A stretch of 43,360 nt of DNA, from NCBI GenBank assembly GCA_023270055.1, contig JAGDYB010000004.1:1-43360 (forward strand), given 5' to 3'. Below are positions 8,268 through 16,305 of this stretch, in pieces; the stretch's first letter is position 1, and every line of letters begins with the position of its first letter. Source of the stretch: Microcaldota archaeon (lineage in GTDB: Archaea; Micrarchaeota; Micrarchaeia; Micrarchaeales; CABMGC01). Both the position numbers and the translations under genes were made by a program. The notes under the pieces are model-generated. The model did not search any database. It had not been told where the DNA came from and saw only the letters and a list, made by a program, of their open reading frames with translations.

Positions 8268-8693
8268 CTATCTACCGCTGCTATAGCCCTCTATTTCAAA
8301 TTCTATGTCGGTCAGTATGCCTTCGAGCTTCTCTTTCTCCGCGGTAAGCTTTTTTGCAAGCTCTTCTACTCTCTTGAAATTTGTCTCGAGTATCCTGCTG
8401 GCGTTTTCCTTGTCAGTTTCTATGATATATCCCGCACCTACATATGTCAATATGCCAGCTATATCGCTCACCTTTACCTCAATGTAAGAGCCGCCCTCTA
8501 GGTTCAGAAGTATGTTGTTGCCCTTTATCTTGTCTATGTTGTTAAGCACTTCCCTGTTTCTTTCCATTGCGGCGCTGTCGGCCGCGTATTCCGAAAGTTT
8601 GCCGAGCACAGCGTTGTACTCCTGCATATACAGCTCCTGCAGGTACCTAAGCTTTTCTAATTCCTCTGCAGCCTTTTTCTCCTCTTCTCCCAT
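8268..8693 (-). CDS. pfdA: Prefoldin subunit alpha
   Basis: About 141 residues with the prefoldin-alpha architecture: an N-terminal coiled-coil helix (EELEKLRYLQELYMQEYNA), a beta-hairpin segment (NILLNLEGGSYIEVKV, GAGYIIETD) and a C-terminal coiled-coil helix. Prefoldin is a hexameric holdase (alpha2 beta4) that captures nascent chains and passes them to the thermosome. The start is ATG 8693, preceded by GAGTGA; a GTG at 8702 is also in frame. The position before ftsY matches the conserved archaeal L31e-aIF6-prefoldin-ftsY order. The small L18a/LX gene sometimes found between aIF6 and prefoldin is absent here. A TATA-like TTTATATTTT lies upstream near 8803-8812. Confidence 0.9.
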   Translation of the reverse strand: MGEEEKKAAEELEKLRYLQELYMQEYNAVLGKLSEYAADSAAMERNREVLNNIDKIKGNNILLNLEGGSYIEVKVSDIAGILTYVGAGYIIETDKENASRILETNFKRVEELAKKLTAEKEKLEGILTDIEFEIEGYSSGR

Positions 8694-8863
8694 TTTAATC
8701 ACTCAAGCATCAATTGCGAATACGCGTCACAAGACAAGCAATGTGCATCGCGCGTTAAATGCAGCATTTGAATATATCTGCTACATATATATGAAAAGGG
8801 CAAAATATAAATACGAGAAGCAGGTTTTGCTGCTGTCTGACGAGCGAAGCGCAGCATGCATAC

Positions 8864-9544
8864 TCATTCAACATTTAGCGAATCCATAATCTGCGATATC
8901 TCATATCCGGTCGTGCTGCTGCCGACAATAAGTCCGCTCGAATTTGTTATCGTGCAAAGCCCGATGCTCAAGGATCCGCTGTTCGCGGTTGACTGCTCGC
9001 CAGAAACATTCAGCATTTTGCTCAGCCTCCTTTTCTCATCTTCGCCTATCTCGTTGTTGAAGACTACACCCTTGTTTGTGAGTATGTTGTTTGCGCCCAC
9101 AGTTTTCATCCCTGCAATTTCTGTTTTTATAACTTCGACTCCCAAGATATCAGACATTATCTTGACTTCACTGCTGTTGTAGTCCGGATTTACCAGCGCT
9201 ATCCTGTCGTTGAGAAGTATGTTGTTCCGGAGCGCGTTCAAATCGGTATTGAACACCCCTATATTCACATCCTCTATTTCCTGCTTCAGCTTCCTTATTT
9301 CGCTCTCTTCGGTGAAGCCGGGCACCAGCATGCCGTGCGAATTAGCGGCCACGTATATTCCGACAAAAGGAGACCAGTTTATCGTGCTCTCAACAACCTT
9401 CAGCTTGAAGGTATCTTCTATTATGCTTTTCTCGGACTTGGTCATGTCATTGGCAATCAAAACAAATCTGTCAGTTGCAACTGAGAATGCGCCTATGTAG
9501 TCTATGTTGCTTATGCTCATCTTGTTTACTGCCATGCATACCAT
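8864..9544 (-). CDS. eif6: Translation initiation factor 6 (aIF6)
   Basis: The ribosome anti-association factor (226 residues) binds the large subunit and blocks premature joining. The family's five-fold repeat is visible as recurring blocks around NDMTKSEKSIIEDTFKLKVV, NILLNDRIALVNPDY, NILTNKGVVFNNEI and the C-terminal SLSIGLCTITNSSGLIVGSSTTGYE. Its ATG (9544) overlaps the L31e TAA by one base (TAATG), supporting translational coupling. Internal ATGs at residues 4 and 9 would give an N-terminus closer to the usual family start (MSISNIDYIGAF), so the true start is uncertain by eight residues. Confidence 0.93.
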   Translation of the reverse strand: MVCMAVNKMSISNIDYIGAFSVATDRFVLIANDMTKSEKSIIEDTFKLKVVESTINWSPFVGIYVAANSHGMLVPGFTEESEIRKLKQEIEDVNIGVFNTDLNALRNNILLNDRIALVNPDYNSSEVKIMSDILGVEVIKTEIAGMKTVGANNILTNKGVVFNNEIGEDEKRRLSKMLNVSGEQSTANSGSLSIGLCTITNSSGLIVGSSTTGYEISQIMDSLNVE

Positions 9545-9936
9545 TATGTTTTCTTTTTGCCTTCAGCTCCCCTCTCTTTCGCCTGTGTGTCCTTGCCTTC
9601 TTTCTTGTCCTCTTTCGCCGCTTTAGGAGCGGGAGCCTCATTTTTATTTTTGTCCGCAACATTGGCGGTTTCCTTCTTTGCCTCAGGAAGCGAAGCCTTT
9701 ATGTTGTCGCCATCCTTTGTTACCTTTATCCTTACTGCATTTAAGCGCCCTATGTTTGCCATTATAAAGTTGTTAAGCTCCTTGTCTATCGTAACGTTTC
9801 CGGCTTCAGCCTTCATGCGCTTTGCAACAGTGGCCCTAACATACGGCAGCATCCTCTTTACAAGATTGCTGCGGTGCATGCGCAGCCTTTTTTTCCTCAA
9901 TTGCATATTCATTATGTATTCCGGCATTGAAATCAT
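9544..9936 (-). CDS. rpl31e: Large ribosomal subunit protein eL31 with extended tail
   Basis: The first 80 or so of 130 residues match ribosomal protein L31e: a basic start (QLRKKRLRMHRSNLVKR), then ATVAKRMKAEAGNVTIDKELNNFI, and RIKVTKDGDNIKASLP. It sits at the exit-tunnel rim of the 50S. The remaining 45 residues are a low-complexity Lys/Ala/Glu tail absent from most L31e proteins (about 85-95 residues). The gene starts directly after the L39e stop (TAG then ATG) and overlaps aIF6. Synteny strongly supports the call. Confidence 0.88.
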   Translation of the reverse strand: MISMPEYIMNMQLRKKRLRMHRSNLVKRMLPYVRATVAKRMKAEAGNVTIDKELNNFIMANIGRLNAVRIKVTKDGDNIKASLPEAKKETANVADKNKNEAPAPKAAKEDKKEGKDTQAKERGAEGKKKT

Positions 9937-10092
9937 CTAGCTCTTTCTTATTTTCCTGTGCCTCCAGTCCCTCTGGAACTTGTTTGTCTCCACTTTCCTG
10001 TGCGTGCGCACCACAGCGAGGACTGGTATCCTCCTGTTGCGCTTGAGCATCTTTCCCAGATGCATTTTCTTATTGAGATCTTTTTTGCTCAT
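9937..10092 (-). CDS. rpl39e: Large ribosomal subunit protein eL39
   Basis: This 51-residue gene is easily missed because of its size. The minus strand from ATG 10092 reads MSKKDLNKKMHLGKMLKRNR, continues through IPVLAVVRTHRKV, and ends in QRDWRHRKIRKS then TAG. This is the standard L39e length, with the conserved N-R-R-x-P-x-W/A and W-R-x-x-K elements. L39e lines the peptide exit tunnel. It directly abuts L31e, the usual archaeal arrangement. Confidence 0.93.
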   Translation of the reverse strand: MSKKDLNKKMHLGKMLKRNRRIPVLAVVRTHRKVETNKFQRDWRHRKIRKS

Positions 10093-10102
10093 CAACAACA
10101 CC

Positions 10103-10408
10103 TTATTTGTGCCTGAACTCTATCTTAGGTTCTGGCCTTGACGTAAGCTTCATCAATATTGATTTGAGCTGTTCATCCGTTATCCTTCCAAGCCTCCCGC
10201 TCTGTGCCGAGCTTATTATGAGGTCGAGTATTTGCGAGTAGAGCTGGTAGTTCGCGACGCGCACGTTCATAAGCCTCTCGTACGCTGCCGGATCCATATA
10301 CCTTCTCACCAATTCCCTTTTCTGCTTTTCAAGCTCAAGCGCCTTGAGCCTTTTTTCCATTGTCTTCCTTATCTTTGCATCCTCGTCCTCTTCCGCCAAA
10401 TCAAGCAC
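10103..10408 (-). CDS. PDCD5/TFAR19-family DNA-binding protein
   Basis: About 101 residues, all-helical and charged. Its core has KRELVRRYMDPAAYERLMNVRVA followed by GRITDEQLKSILMKL, the signature of the archaeal/eukaryotic PDCD5 family. The archaeal members bind DNA; their role is not well defined. The listed start is GTG 10408, overlapping the S19e stop by eight bases; TTG 10399 is an alternative. It sits between S19e and L39e, its conserved position in many archaeal genomes. Confidence 0.88.
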   Translation of the reverse strand: MLDLAEEDEDAKIRKTMEKRLKALELEKQKRELVRRYMDPAAYERLMNVRVANYQLYSQILDLIISSAQSGRLGRITDEQLKSILMKLTSRPEPKIEFRHK

Positions 10409-10820
10409 CCGTCTTGATTATCTCATTGCTGATTTTGTCAAGGAAGGACTTGCCTTTTGCGGTTATAATTCTTCCCTTTTTCGCCTTCTGCACGTATCCT
10501 ATCTTCTCAAGCGTAATAAGCGAGTCCCTGATTATGCTTCCGCTGCCCCTGTAGTAGTGGTGCCTTCTCACAGCGTGCCTCTTTCTTGTCCCATACTTGG
10601 TCCTGAGCCTTGATACGCCAATCGGCCCTTTTAGGTAAACCTGCCTTAGCACCGATGCGCATCTGACATACCAGAAATCTTCGTCAGCAGGCATCCTTTC
10701 CTTTCCCGCGGAAGTCTTCACATAGCCTATGTAGCTAGGTTTTTCTATATTGAGCTCCTTGAGCTTGGCTGCGGCTATCTTGATGAGCTCATTCGCATCA
10801 ACATCCTTAACATTCGCCAT
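10401..10820 (-). CDS. rps19e: Small ribosomal subunit protein eS19
   Basis: About 139 residues with the S19e fold: DVDANELIKIAAAKLKE, KPSYIGYVKTSAGKERMP, DEDFWYVRCASVLRQVYLKGPIGVSRLRTKYG and GSGSIIRDSLITLEKIGYVQK. It binds 16S rRNA in the 30S head. The start is taken at ATG 10820 (MANVKDVD); the frame extends nine codons further, but that extension overlaps TATA-like sequence (AAAATATTTT near 10846-10855 and TTTATAAAT at 10832-10840). It heads the conserved cluster running to ftsY. Confidence 0.93.
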   Translation of the reverse strand: MANVKDVDANELIKIAAAKLKELNIEKPSYIGYVKTSAGKERMPADEDFWYVRCASVLRQVYLKGPIGVSRLRTKYGTRKRHAVRRHHYYRGSGSIIRDSLITLEKIGYVQKAKKGRIITAKGKSFLDKISNEIIKTGA

Positions 10821-11021
10821 ACTATCACACAATTTATAAATAGGCAAAATATTTTAATCCTACCTAGAACGGAACATCTGCGAAAGTAAAAACTGATTTC
10901 GCGCCTATAAATTATGACAATGCTGCAAATACACCTAAAGTATACTTATAATGTTGTACAAACATTTATAAAAACTTACCGCGCCGCCGGTTTTGCCACG
11001 TGTGCCGCATTTTCTGCAGTA

Positions 11022-11036
11022 TTTTTTATAAGTATA
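11022..11036 (+). promoter_or_regulatory. TATA box of ABC exporter operon
   Basis: TTTTTTATAAGTATA is centred about 26 bases before ATG 11055. It lies inside the open frame that extends upstream and so argues against the longer start at 10914. Confidence 0.6.
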
Positions 11037-11054
11037 CCTCCAAATATAACTTGT

Positions 11055-11960
11055 ATGTACGGGGACGTGGTTAGGGCCTTAAGCGTGAGCAAGTATTTCG
11101 GCAGCACCAAAGCACTTTCCTCCATAAGCCTGCGGGTGAAAAAAGGCGAATTCGTCCTTCTCCTTGGTCCGAACGGCGCCGGCAAGAGCACGCTCCTGAA
11201 ATTAGTGGCAGGGCTTTACAGGCCCACAAGCGGGCGCATCTTCGTGCTGGGGAGCGAGCTTCACAACAATTTCGGCACAAAGGAGGCGGAGATAAGGAAA
11301 AGGATATCTTTTGCGGGAGAGAACTATGCGCTATACGATCACATAACCGTAATGGACAACCTGCTCTTTTTCGCCAAACTGTATGACATACCAGATCCCT
11401 CTGAAAGGATAAACGCCCTGCTTGGTGATTTCGGCATAGAAGACCTTAAGCACAGGCGCGTCGAGGAGCTTAGCCGCGGAACAAAGCAGAAAGTCGCAAT
11501 TTGCAGGGCGCTGCTCAATGACTCGGACATCCTTCTGCTTGACGAGCCATCCGCATTTCTTGATCCTGCTGCGTCTGAGCTGCTGCGCGCAAAGCTTGAA
11601 AGGCTCGTGAGGGAGGGAAAGAGCATAATATATGCTACGCAGAGGATAGACGAGCTGTTCAATTTCAAGAGCAACATACTGCTCATCAGCAGAGGGCGGA
11701 TAAAGATGAAGGGATCCGCAAACAGCATATTGAGCAGCATAAGGAACGTTGACGTGGAAATAACCACGCTGAACAGCGTTGACGCTGGCGCAATAAAGGG
11801 AAACTGGACGCTGAAAAAGTCCAGCGGCAATTCGTTCGTGTTCCAGGTGAAGAGCGTGTCCACGATACCAGAGCTCATAAGCAGCATAGCCGCCTCCGGA
11901 GGCAAGATACTGAGCGTGAATTACCTAAAGGAAAACATAATAGAGATGATGGCTGATTGA
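11055..11960 (+). CDS. ABC-2 type exporter, ATP-binding subunit
   Basis: A 301-residue ABC ATPase. Walker A is LGPNGAGKST, the Q-loop region is RKRISFAGENYALYDH, the signature is LSRGTKQK, Walker B is DILLLDEPSAFLDP, and the switch region is YATQRIDE (Gln replaces the usual His). A C-terminal extension of about 80 residues is typical of the CcmA/DrrA/NatA group. It powers export with the permease next door; the substrate cannot be told. The start is the leaderless ATG 11055. The frame stays open to 10914, but that part overlaps the promoter. Confidence 0.93.
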   Translation: MYGDVVRALSVSKYFGSTKALSSISLRVKKGEFVLLLGPNGAGKSTLLKLVAGLYRPTSGRIFVLGSELHNNFGTKEAEIRKRISFAGENYALYDHITVMDNLLFFAKLYDIPDPSERINALLGDFGIEDLKHRRVEELSRGTKQKVAICRALLNDSDILLLDEPSAFLDPAASELLRAKLERLVREGKSIIYATQRIDELFNFKSNILLISRGRIKMKGSANSILSSIRNVDVEITTLNSVDAGAIKGNWTLKKSSGNSFVFQVKSVSTIPELISSIAASGGKILSVNYLKENIIEMMAD

Positions 11961-12740
11961 ATGAACGCCGACCACGTGTATGCGATAGCGATGAAGGACA
12001 TGAAGGAAGCATTCAGCTCCATTTCAATATACGGCCCAATGCTTGGCATACCTCTTTTCTTCGCAGTGGTGCTTCCCGTTTTCACGGTTTACATATCAAG
12101 CTACGGCGGCGCGGCAATAGCAGCTAGGCTGTTCGGCACTGCAGTCGCAGTGCCTGCAGGCATCGGCAAAAACCTGCTCTTCATAAAATTCTTCGCCATA
12201 AACATCCTGGGCCCTATATTTCTGACAATGCCGATAATAACAGCATCGGTGATAGCAGCTGACAGCTTTTCCGGGGAGAAGGAAAGGAAAACGGCCGAGT
12301 CACTGTTCGTAACACCAGCCACAAACATAGAACTGCTCATGGGCAAGATACTCGCCTCTCTTATTCCAGCGTTTCTCCTTACTGTAGTTGTTTTTGTACT
12401 ATACGCCGGCATAACAAACTACTTTACTATTGCCAAGTTTGGCGCGGCGCTTTTCCCGAACACGAGCTGGTACATGATGCTCGTCAACGCGCCCTTCCTC
12501 GCGCTTACCACAATAGGCACGGTCGTGCTCGTTTCGGCAAGGGTGCGCGGCGTCAAGGAGTCGCAGCAGATAAGCGCCCTGCTGGTGCTTCCCATACTTA
12601 TAATACCTTTCGTCTCTGTCTTCACTGTGACAAGCCTCAGCTTTATGTTTCTCCTTTACATGCTCATTTTCCTTTTGGCCACAAGCGCGTTGGTTTTGTA
12701 CCTGAGCATAAGGTTCTTCGACAGGGAAAGATTTATATAA
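11961..12740 (+). CDS. ABC-2 type exporter, permease subunit
   Basis: A 259-residue membrane protein with about six hydrophobic segments. The ABC-2 signature SFSGEKERKTAESLFVTPA lies in the cytoplasmic loop that contacts the ATPase. The ATG directly follows the ATPase TGA, so the two form one transporter. ABC-2 permeases export lipids, glycans, drugs or Na+. A promoter for the next gene overlaps its last codons. Confidence 0.9.
   Translation: MNADHVYAIAMKDMKEAFSSISIYGPMLGIPLFFAVVLPVFTVYISSYGGAAIAARLFGTAVAVPAGIGKNLLFIKFFAINILGPIFLTMPIITASVIAADSFSGEKERKTAESLFVTPATNIELLMGKILASLIPAFLLTVVVFVLYAGITNYFTIAKFGAALFPNTSWYMMLVNAPFLALTTIGTVVLVSARVRGVKESQQISALLVLPILIIPFVSVFTVTSLSFMFLLYMLIFLLATSALVLYLSIRFFDRERFI
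12731..12740 (+). promoter_or_regulatory. TATA box overlapping the permease stop codon
   Basis: ATTTATATAA includes the permease TAA and lies 26 bases before ATG 12762. It is therefore both coding end and promoter, and it fixes the next gene's start as leaderless. Confidence 0.6.
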
Positions 12741-12761
12741 GTGTATTGCAGAAGAAAAATC

Positions 12762-13103
12762 ATGTCGTACTTCGGATACGCCCTTATAACAATCGGCATA
12801 TTGGTGATACTGTTCACCTTCTATTTGGGCTACAGCATGTACAATAGCATTGGCTACTCGTTGCAGGCGCAACCTAGGGCGACTAGCCAGTCAAACGCAT
12901 CAATTAACAGCACAATCTCATCAATATCCAACAGCATCAATTCCGTTACATCGCAAGTTTCTTCCATGGGCTACATTGTCATACAAATACTGCTGCTTTT
13001 CCTTTTCGCCAGCATAGGATACAAAATAGCAGATTTAGGAATAAAGACGAACTCTGCCGAAGCCAAGTCAAGCGGCGCGCCTTCAGACAAGAAGGCGAAA
13101 TAG
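12762..13103 (+). CDS. Small membrane protein, two TM segments
   Basis: A 113-residue protein of unknown family. TM1 is about residues 3-25 (YFGYALITIGILVILFTFYLG). A Ser/Asn-rich middle follows with several N-x-S/T sequons (SNASINSTISSIS), then TM2 (IVIQILLLFLFASIGY) and a charged, Ala/Lys tail. The glycosylatable loop would be outside the cell. The start is ATG 12762, 26 bases after a TATA; seven upstream codons in frame overlap that promoter. It may be an accessory of the exporter just upstream, which is only a proximity argument. Confidence 0.75.
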   Translation: MSYFGYALITIGILVILFTFYLGYSMYNSIGYSLQAQPRATSQSNASINSTISSISNSINSVTSQVSSMGYIVIQILLLFLFASIGYKIADLGIKTNSAEAKSSGAPSDKKAK

Positions 13104-13112
13104 CGAGCAGCG

Positions 13113-13451
13113 TTAGCTAAGCCCTATCAGCGCAACACCCGCAGCAATTACCAGCACGCCAGCCCATCTAACCGGCGAAACGGGCTCATTCAGCACAAGC
13201 AGCGCAAGTATGTCCACGAAAATGTAGCTAAGGCCGCCAAAGCTGTAAGCCCAGCTGAGGTTTGTCTTGCTGAGCACGTAGAAATAAAATACAGTTGATA
13301 TCAAATACATCGCTATGCCGATCCCCATGAATCCCGCGAGCATGAATAAAGCCTTCCCCATAGCGATCTTGAAAAAGAGTTGGCCTAGGGCTCCAAGGAA
13401 CGTGCTGAGAAACAGGATTGCAATCATAAGCGGCTTTTCATTTTTGCCCAT
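13113..13451 (-). CDS. Half-size EamA/SMR-like membrane transporter, second gene
   Basis: A 112-residue protein with four TM segments: an alternating pattern starting at LMIAILFLSTFLGALGQLFF and ending in NEPVSPVRWAGVLVIAAGVALIGLS, typical of one EamA/DMT repeat. It lacks the membrane Glu of classic EmrE-type SMR pumps in TM1, so it fits an EamA half better than a multidrug SMR. It follows the partner gene by seven bases on the same strand. The two probably form a heterodimer equivalent to one 10-TM DMT transporter. Substrate unknown. Confidence 0.82.
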   Translation of the reverse strand: MGKNEKPLMIAILFLSTFLGALGQLFFKIAMGKALFMLAGFMGIGIAMYLISTVFYFYVLSKTNLSWAYSFGGLSYIFVDILALLVLNEPVSPVRWAGVLVIAAGVALIGLS

Positions 13452-13458
13452 TGAATCA

Positions 13459-13818
13459 CTACATCGTGCTCGCTACCAACGCTATGCCAAGCACTATTAA
13501 AAGCACGCCGGTTATCCTAAACGCATTTATTTTTTCGCCTAGAAGCGCAGCCGAAATTATGAGTACGAATATGAAAGAGCTCGCGAATATGGGATATACT
13601 ACCGACAGCTCTCCAGACGAAAGTGCAGTAAGATATATGCCAAGGCTTACGAAGTATATGAATATGCCGAGCAGTACGCCCTTGTTGCTTAGCACGCCAA
13701 ATATGCCTTTTGTGTTGAATTTGAACCCGCCTAGGCTTCTTTTGAATATGTATTGCGCTACCGCTACTATAAACGCGGACAACGTGGTAATTGCAATAAC
13801 CAGAGCATAGCCTAGCAC
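13459..13818 (-). CDS. Half-size EamA/SMR-like membrane transporter, first gene
   Basis: About 119 residues and four TM segments, ending in GEKINAFRITGVLLIVLGIALVA, again one EamA repeat. The frame stays open to 13905, but a TATA box (minus strand TTTATATAA at about 13848-13856) falls in that upstream part. GTG 13818, preceded by AAAGGATGAG, is therefore the likely start. It pairs with the gene seven bases downstream and diverges from the topA operon across a shared AT-rich region. Confidence 0.8.
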   Translation of the reverse strand: MLGYALVIAITTLSAFIVAVAQYIFKRSLGGFKFNTKGIFGVLSNKGVLLGIFIYFVSLGIYLTALSSGELSVVYPIFASSFIFVLIISAALLGEKINAFRITGVLLIVLGIALVASTM

Positions 13819-13858
13819 ATACTCATCCTTTGCCTTTTCCCAGAAAATTATATAAATG

Positions 13859-13868
13859 CATATTTTAT
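13859..13868 (+). promoter_or_regulatory. TATA box of the topA operon
   Basis: CATATTTTATAT is centred about 28 bases before ATG 13893. It lies back to back with the TATA of the divergent transporter pair. Confidence 0.55.
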
Positions 13869-13892
13869 ATACATTTGTAGCAAGGTAATATA

Positions 13893-14138
13893 ATGAAGCT
13901 TTCAAACGACGAATTGTTTTCTATCACCCTCTCCTCGCTCGTCATAGTATTTTGCATTGCCGCAGTTGCCGTTTTCATATACCGCGGCGGCGACGAAACA
14001 TTTTGGGGCATAGCGATCGTGGCGATACTGCTCGGGCTCTATATGTCAAGGCGGATGTCTGCGGAAGGCAAAAAAATAAAAGAGGAAAAGGCGACTCCGC
14101 AGAAAACAGGAGCAAGGAAAGTCAAAAAAATTGGTTAA
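13893..14138 (+). CDS. Small two-TM membrane protein upstream of topA
   Basis: An 81-residue protein with two hydrophobic segments (ITLSSLVIVFCIAAVAVFIYR and FWGIAIVAILLGLYMS) and a Lys-rich cytoplasmic tail ending in ARKVKKIG. No family recognised. Its TAA is immediately followed by the topA ATG, so it heads that operon. Leaderless start inferred from the TATA spacing. Confidence 0.75.
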   Translation: MKLSNDELFSITLSSLVIVFCIAAVAVFIYRGGDETFWGIAIVAILLGLYMSRRMSAEGKKIKEEKATPQKTGARKVKKIG

Positions 14139-16301
14139 ATGAACAAGTTAGTGATAGCAGAAAAACCTAGCGTAGCACTGCGGCTAGCTTTGTCTTTGGG
14201 CAACCAGAAGCCTGACAGGAAGATTATAAATGGCGTGAGCTACTACGAGCTTCAAAGTGGCAGCGACAAGCTTTTCATTGTCGCGGCCGTGGGCCACCTT
14301 TTTACCATAAGGGAAAAGGGAAGCTCGCGGAAGCTGCCTGTGTTCGATATAGAATGGGCGCCTTCTTACATGGTAAGCAAGGGTTCGTACTTCACCAAGA
14401 AGTATCTTGACACGATATTGGCAATTGGCAAGAACTGCAGCGCTTTCATAAACGCGTGCGACTATGATATAGAAGGCTCTGTCATAGGCACGAACATAAT
14501 AAAATTCGTTTCAAACGGCAACGTGAATTCCGAAGTCAAGGATGGAAACGCGTTCAGGATGAAATTCTCGACGACGACCACCGAAGATCTTGTCAACGCG
14601 TACAACAACATTTCCGGACTTGACATAAGGAATTTTGATGCTGGCGAAGCGAGGCATACCCTTGATTGGATATGGGGCATAAACTTCAGCAGGGCGCTCA
14701 TGTATTCCCTTGCGTCAAAGAGCCAAAGGAAGATAATAAGCATAGGCAGGGTGCAAGGGCCAACGCTCGCGATACTGGTGAAGCGCGAGAAGGAAATAAA
14801 GGAATTTGTGCCAAAGCCCTACTGGGAGGTATATGCGCTCGTGAAAGGCGTAGAGTTCATCAACCTGCTGGGCAAGATAGAAAGCAGGGAAGGCGTTGAA
14901 GCAATACTAAGCAAGAGCAAGGGCAGCGAAGGCGTCGTGGAAAGCGTTGTGGTAAAGGAGAACAGGGTCAGGCCGTACCCGCCATTTGATCTCACATCGC
15001 TGCAGGTCGAAGCAAGCCATGCGTTTGGCATGGATCCAAGCCGCACGCTTTCGATCGCACAGTCGCTTTACGAGCACGCTTACATATCATATCCGAGGAC
15101 CTCCTCACAGAAGCTTCCGCCAACGCTGAACCTGCCGAATATAATAGGAATGCTTTCGAAGAACAAGAAATACAGCGAAATAGCAGAGTATCTTATGAAA
15201 AATTCAATGTACAAGCCGGCGGAAGGGTATAAAGAGGACGAGGCGCATCCAGCAATATTTCCAACAGGCGTGATGCCGAAGGCGCTGAGCAACGAGGAGG
15301 AAAAGGTATACGATTTGATAACGAGGCGTTTCCTCGCGTGCTTCGGCAACAGCGCAGTTGTCGAGCTGACGAACGTTACAGTAAGGATATCAGACTGGAA
15401 GTACGGTGCCGAGGGCAAGCGCGTGCTCGACAAGGGATGGATTTCCATATACGAACCATATATAAAAGTGGAGCAAAAGCAGCTTCCCAAGTTCGAGCAG
15501 GGAGAAAGAGTGAAGGTTGAAAAGCTGCATTCGAAAGAGCTCAAGACTAAACCGCCAAACAGGTATTCCAAGGCGTCGCTCATTGCAACGCTAGAAAGGA
15601 AGGAGCTTGGCACTAAGGCTACTAGGGCGGAGATAATAGACACGCTGTTCAAGCGCGGCTACATAAAAAATCCGGGAAGGATAGAAGTTACAGCTTTCGG
15701 CATGGGTATATACGACGCGCTGAGCGAATATTTCGCTGACATTCTCGACGAGAACCTTACGAGAAAGCTCGAAGAGGACATGGAAAACATATCGAGAGGC
15801 AAAACGACAAAGCAGCAGGTGATAGAGGAGGGAAAGGAAATAGTCGCAAAGCTGATCCTCAAGTTCAAGGAGAACGAGGGAAAGATAGGCACGGCGCTTG
15901 CCGAGAGTTTGAAAAGCAGCGAGGCATCAAACGTGCTGGGCAAATGCCCGAAGTGCGGCGGCGATCTTGTAATAAGGCATTCCAAGGCCGGAAAGAGTTT
16001 TGTTGGCTGCTCAAACTGGCCAAAGTGCACAGTGACCTATTCCCTTCCGCAAAACGCGCTTATAGTTCCAACAAAGAAGGTGTGCGAGTTTTGTCACACG
16101 CCGATAATCAAGGTTTTCAGGAAGGGAAAGAAACCTTTTGAAATGGACCTCGACCCTAATTGCGTAAGCAAGAAGGATTGGAAGGTGAGCACCGCTGCCG
16201 AGGCCGCCAAGGCGAAGGCTGAAGAAAAGCCAAAGGTCGAGGAAAAAGAGAAGGTTGAGGAAAAGGGCAAGACCAAGCGAAAAGGCAAGCCAAAAGGTTG
16301 A
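14139..16301 (+). CDS. topA: DNA topoisomerase I (type IA)
   Basis: This 720-residue enzyme relaxes negative supercoils by single-strand passage. The Toprim domain starts at KLVIAEKPSVA and has the acidic triad in CDYDIEGSVIG. The central domains carry the catalytic tyrosine, Tyr318, in YISYPRTSS, then KASLIATLERKELGTKATRAEII. The C-terminus holds one clear zinc ribbon (CPKCGG...CSNWPKC) and a second partial one (CEFCHTPI with a distant Cys). It ends in a Lys/Glu-rich tail of about 45 residues built from repeats of EEKxKVEEK. It starts at the base after the previous stop and leads into DUF72 and trmI. Confidence 0.97.
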   Translation: MNKLVIAEKPSVALRLALSLGNQKPDRKIINGVSYYELQSGSDKLFIVAAVGHLFTIREKGSSRKLPVFDIEWAPSYMVSKGSYFTKKYLDTILAIGKNCSAFINACDYDIEGSVIGTNIIKFVSNGNVNSEVKDGNAFRMKFSTTTTEDLVNAYNNISGLDIRNFDAGEARHTLDWIWGINFSRALMYSLASKSQRKIISIGRVQGPTLAILVKREKEIKEFVPKPYWEVYALVKGVEFINLLGKIESREGVEAILSKSKGSEGVVESVVVKENRVRPYPPFDLTSLQVEASHAFGMDPSRTLSIAQSLYEHAYISYPRTSSQKLPPTLNLPNIIGMLSKNKKYSEIAEYLMKNSMYKPAEGYKEDEAHPAIFPTGVMPKALSNEEEKVYDLITRRFLACFGNSAVVELTNVTVRISDWKYGAEGKRVLDKGWISIYEPYIKVEQKQLPKFEQGERVKVEKLHSKELKTKPPNRYSKASLIATLERKELGTKATRAEIIDTLFKRGYIKNPGRIEVTAFGMGIYDALSEYFADILDENLTRKLEEDMENISRGKTTKQQVIEEGKEIVAKLILKFKENEGKIGTALAESLKSSEASNVLGKCPKCGGDLVIRHSKAGKSFVGCSNWPKCTVTYSLPQNALIVPTKKVCEFCHTPIIKVFRKGKKPFEMDLDPNCVSKKDWKVSTAAEAAKAKAEEKPKVEEKEKVEEKGKTKRKGKPKG

Positions 16302-16305
16302 CTCT

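Noticed and set aside
7794-8501. Long plus-strand ORFs opposite ftsY and prefoldin, rich in Ser/Phe/Leu
   Set aside because: They are the antisense of the Glu/Lys-rich FtsY region; such purine-rich coding DNA keeps the reverse frames open without meaning.
8694-8863. A missing L18a/LX ribosomal gene between aIF6 and prefoldin
   Set aside because: No ORF of suitable length or composition was found on either strand; the gap holds only AT-rich promoter sequence.
10914-11054. Longer start for the ABC ATPase
   Set aside because: The extra 47 codons contain the TATA box and do not resemble ABC sequence; ATG 11055 fits leaderless spacing and the domain start.
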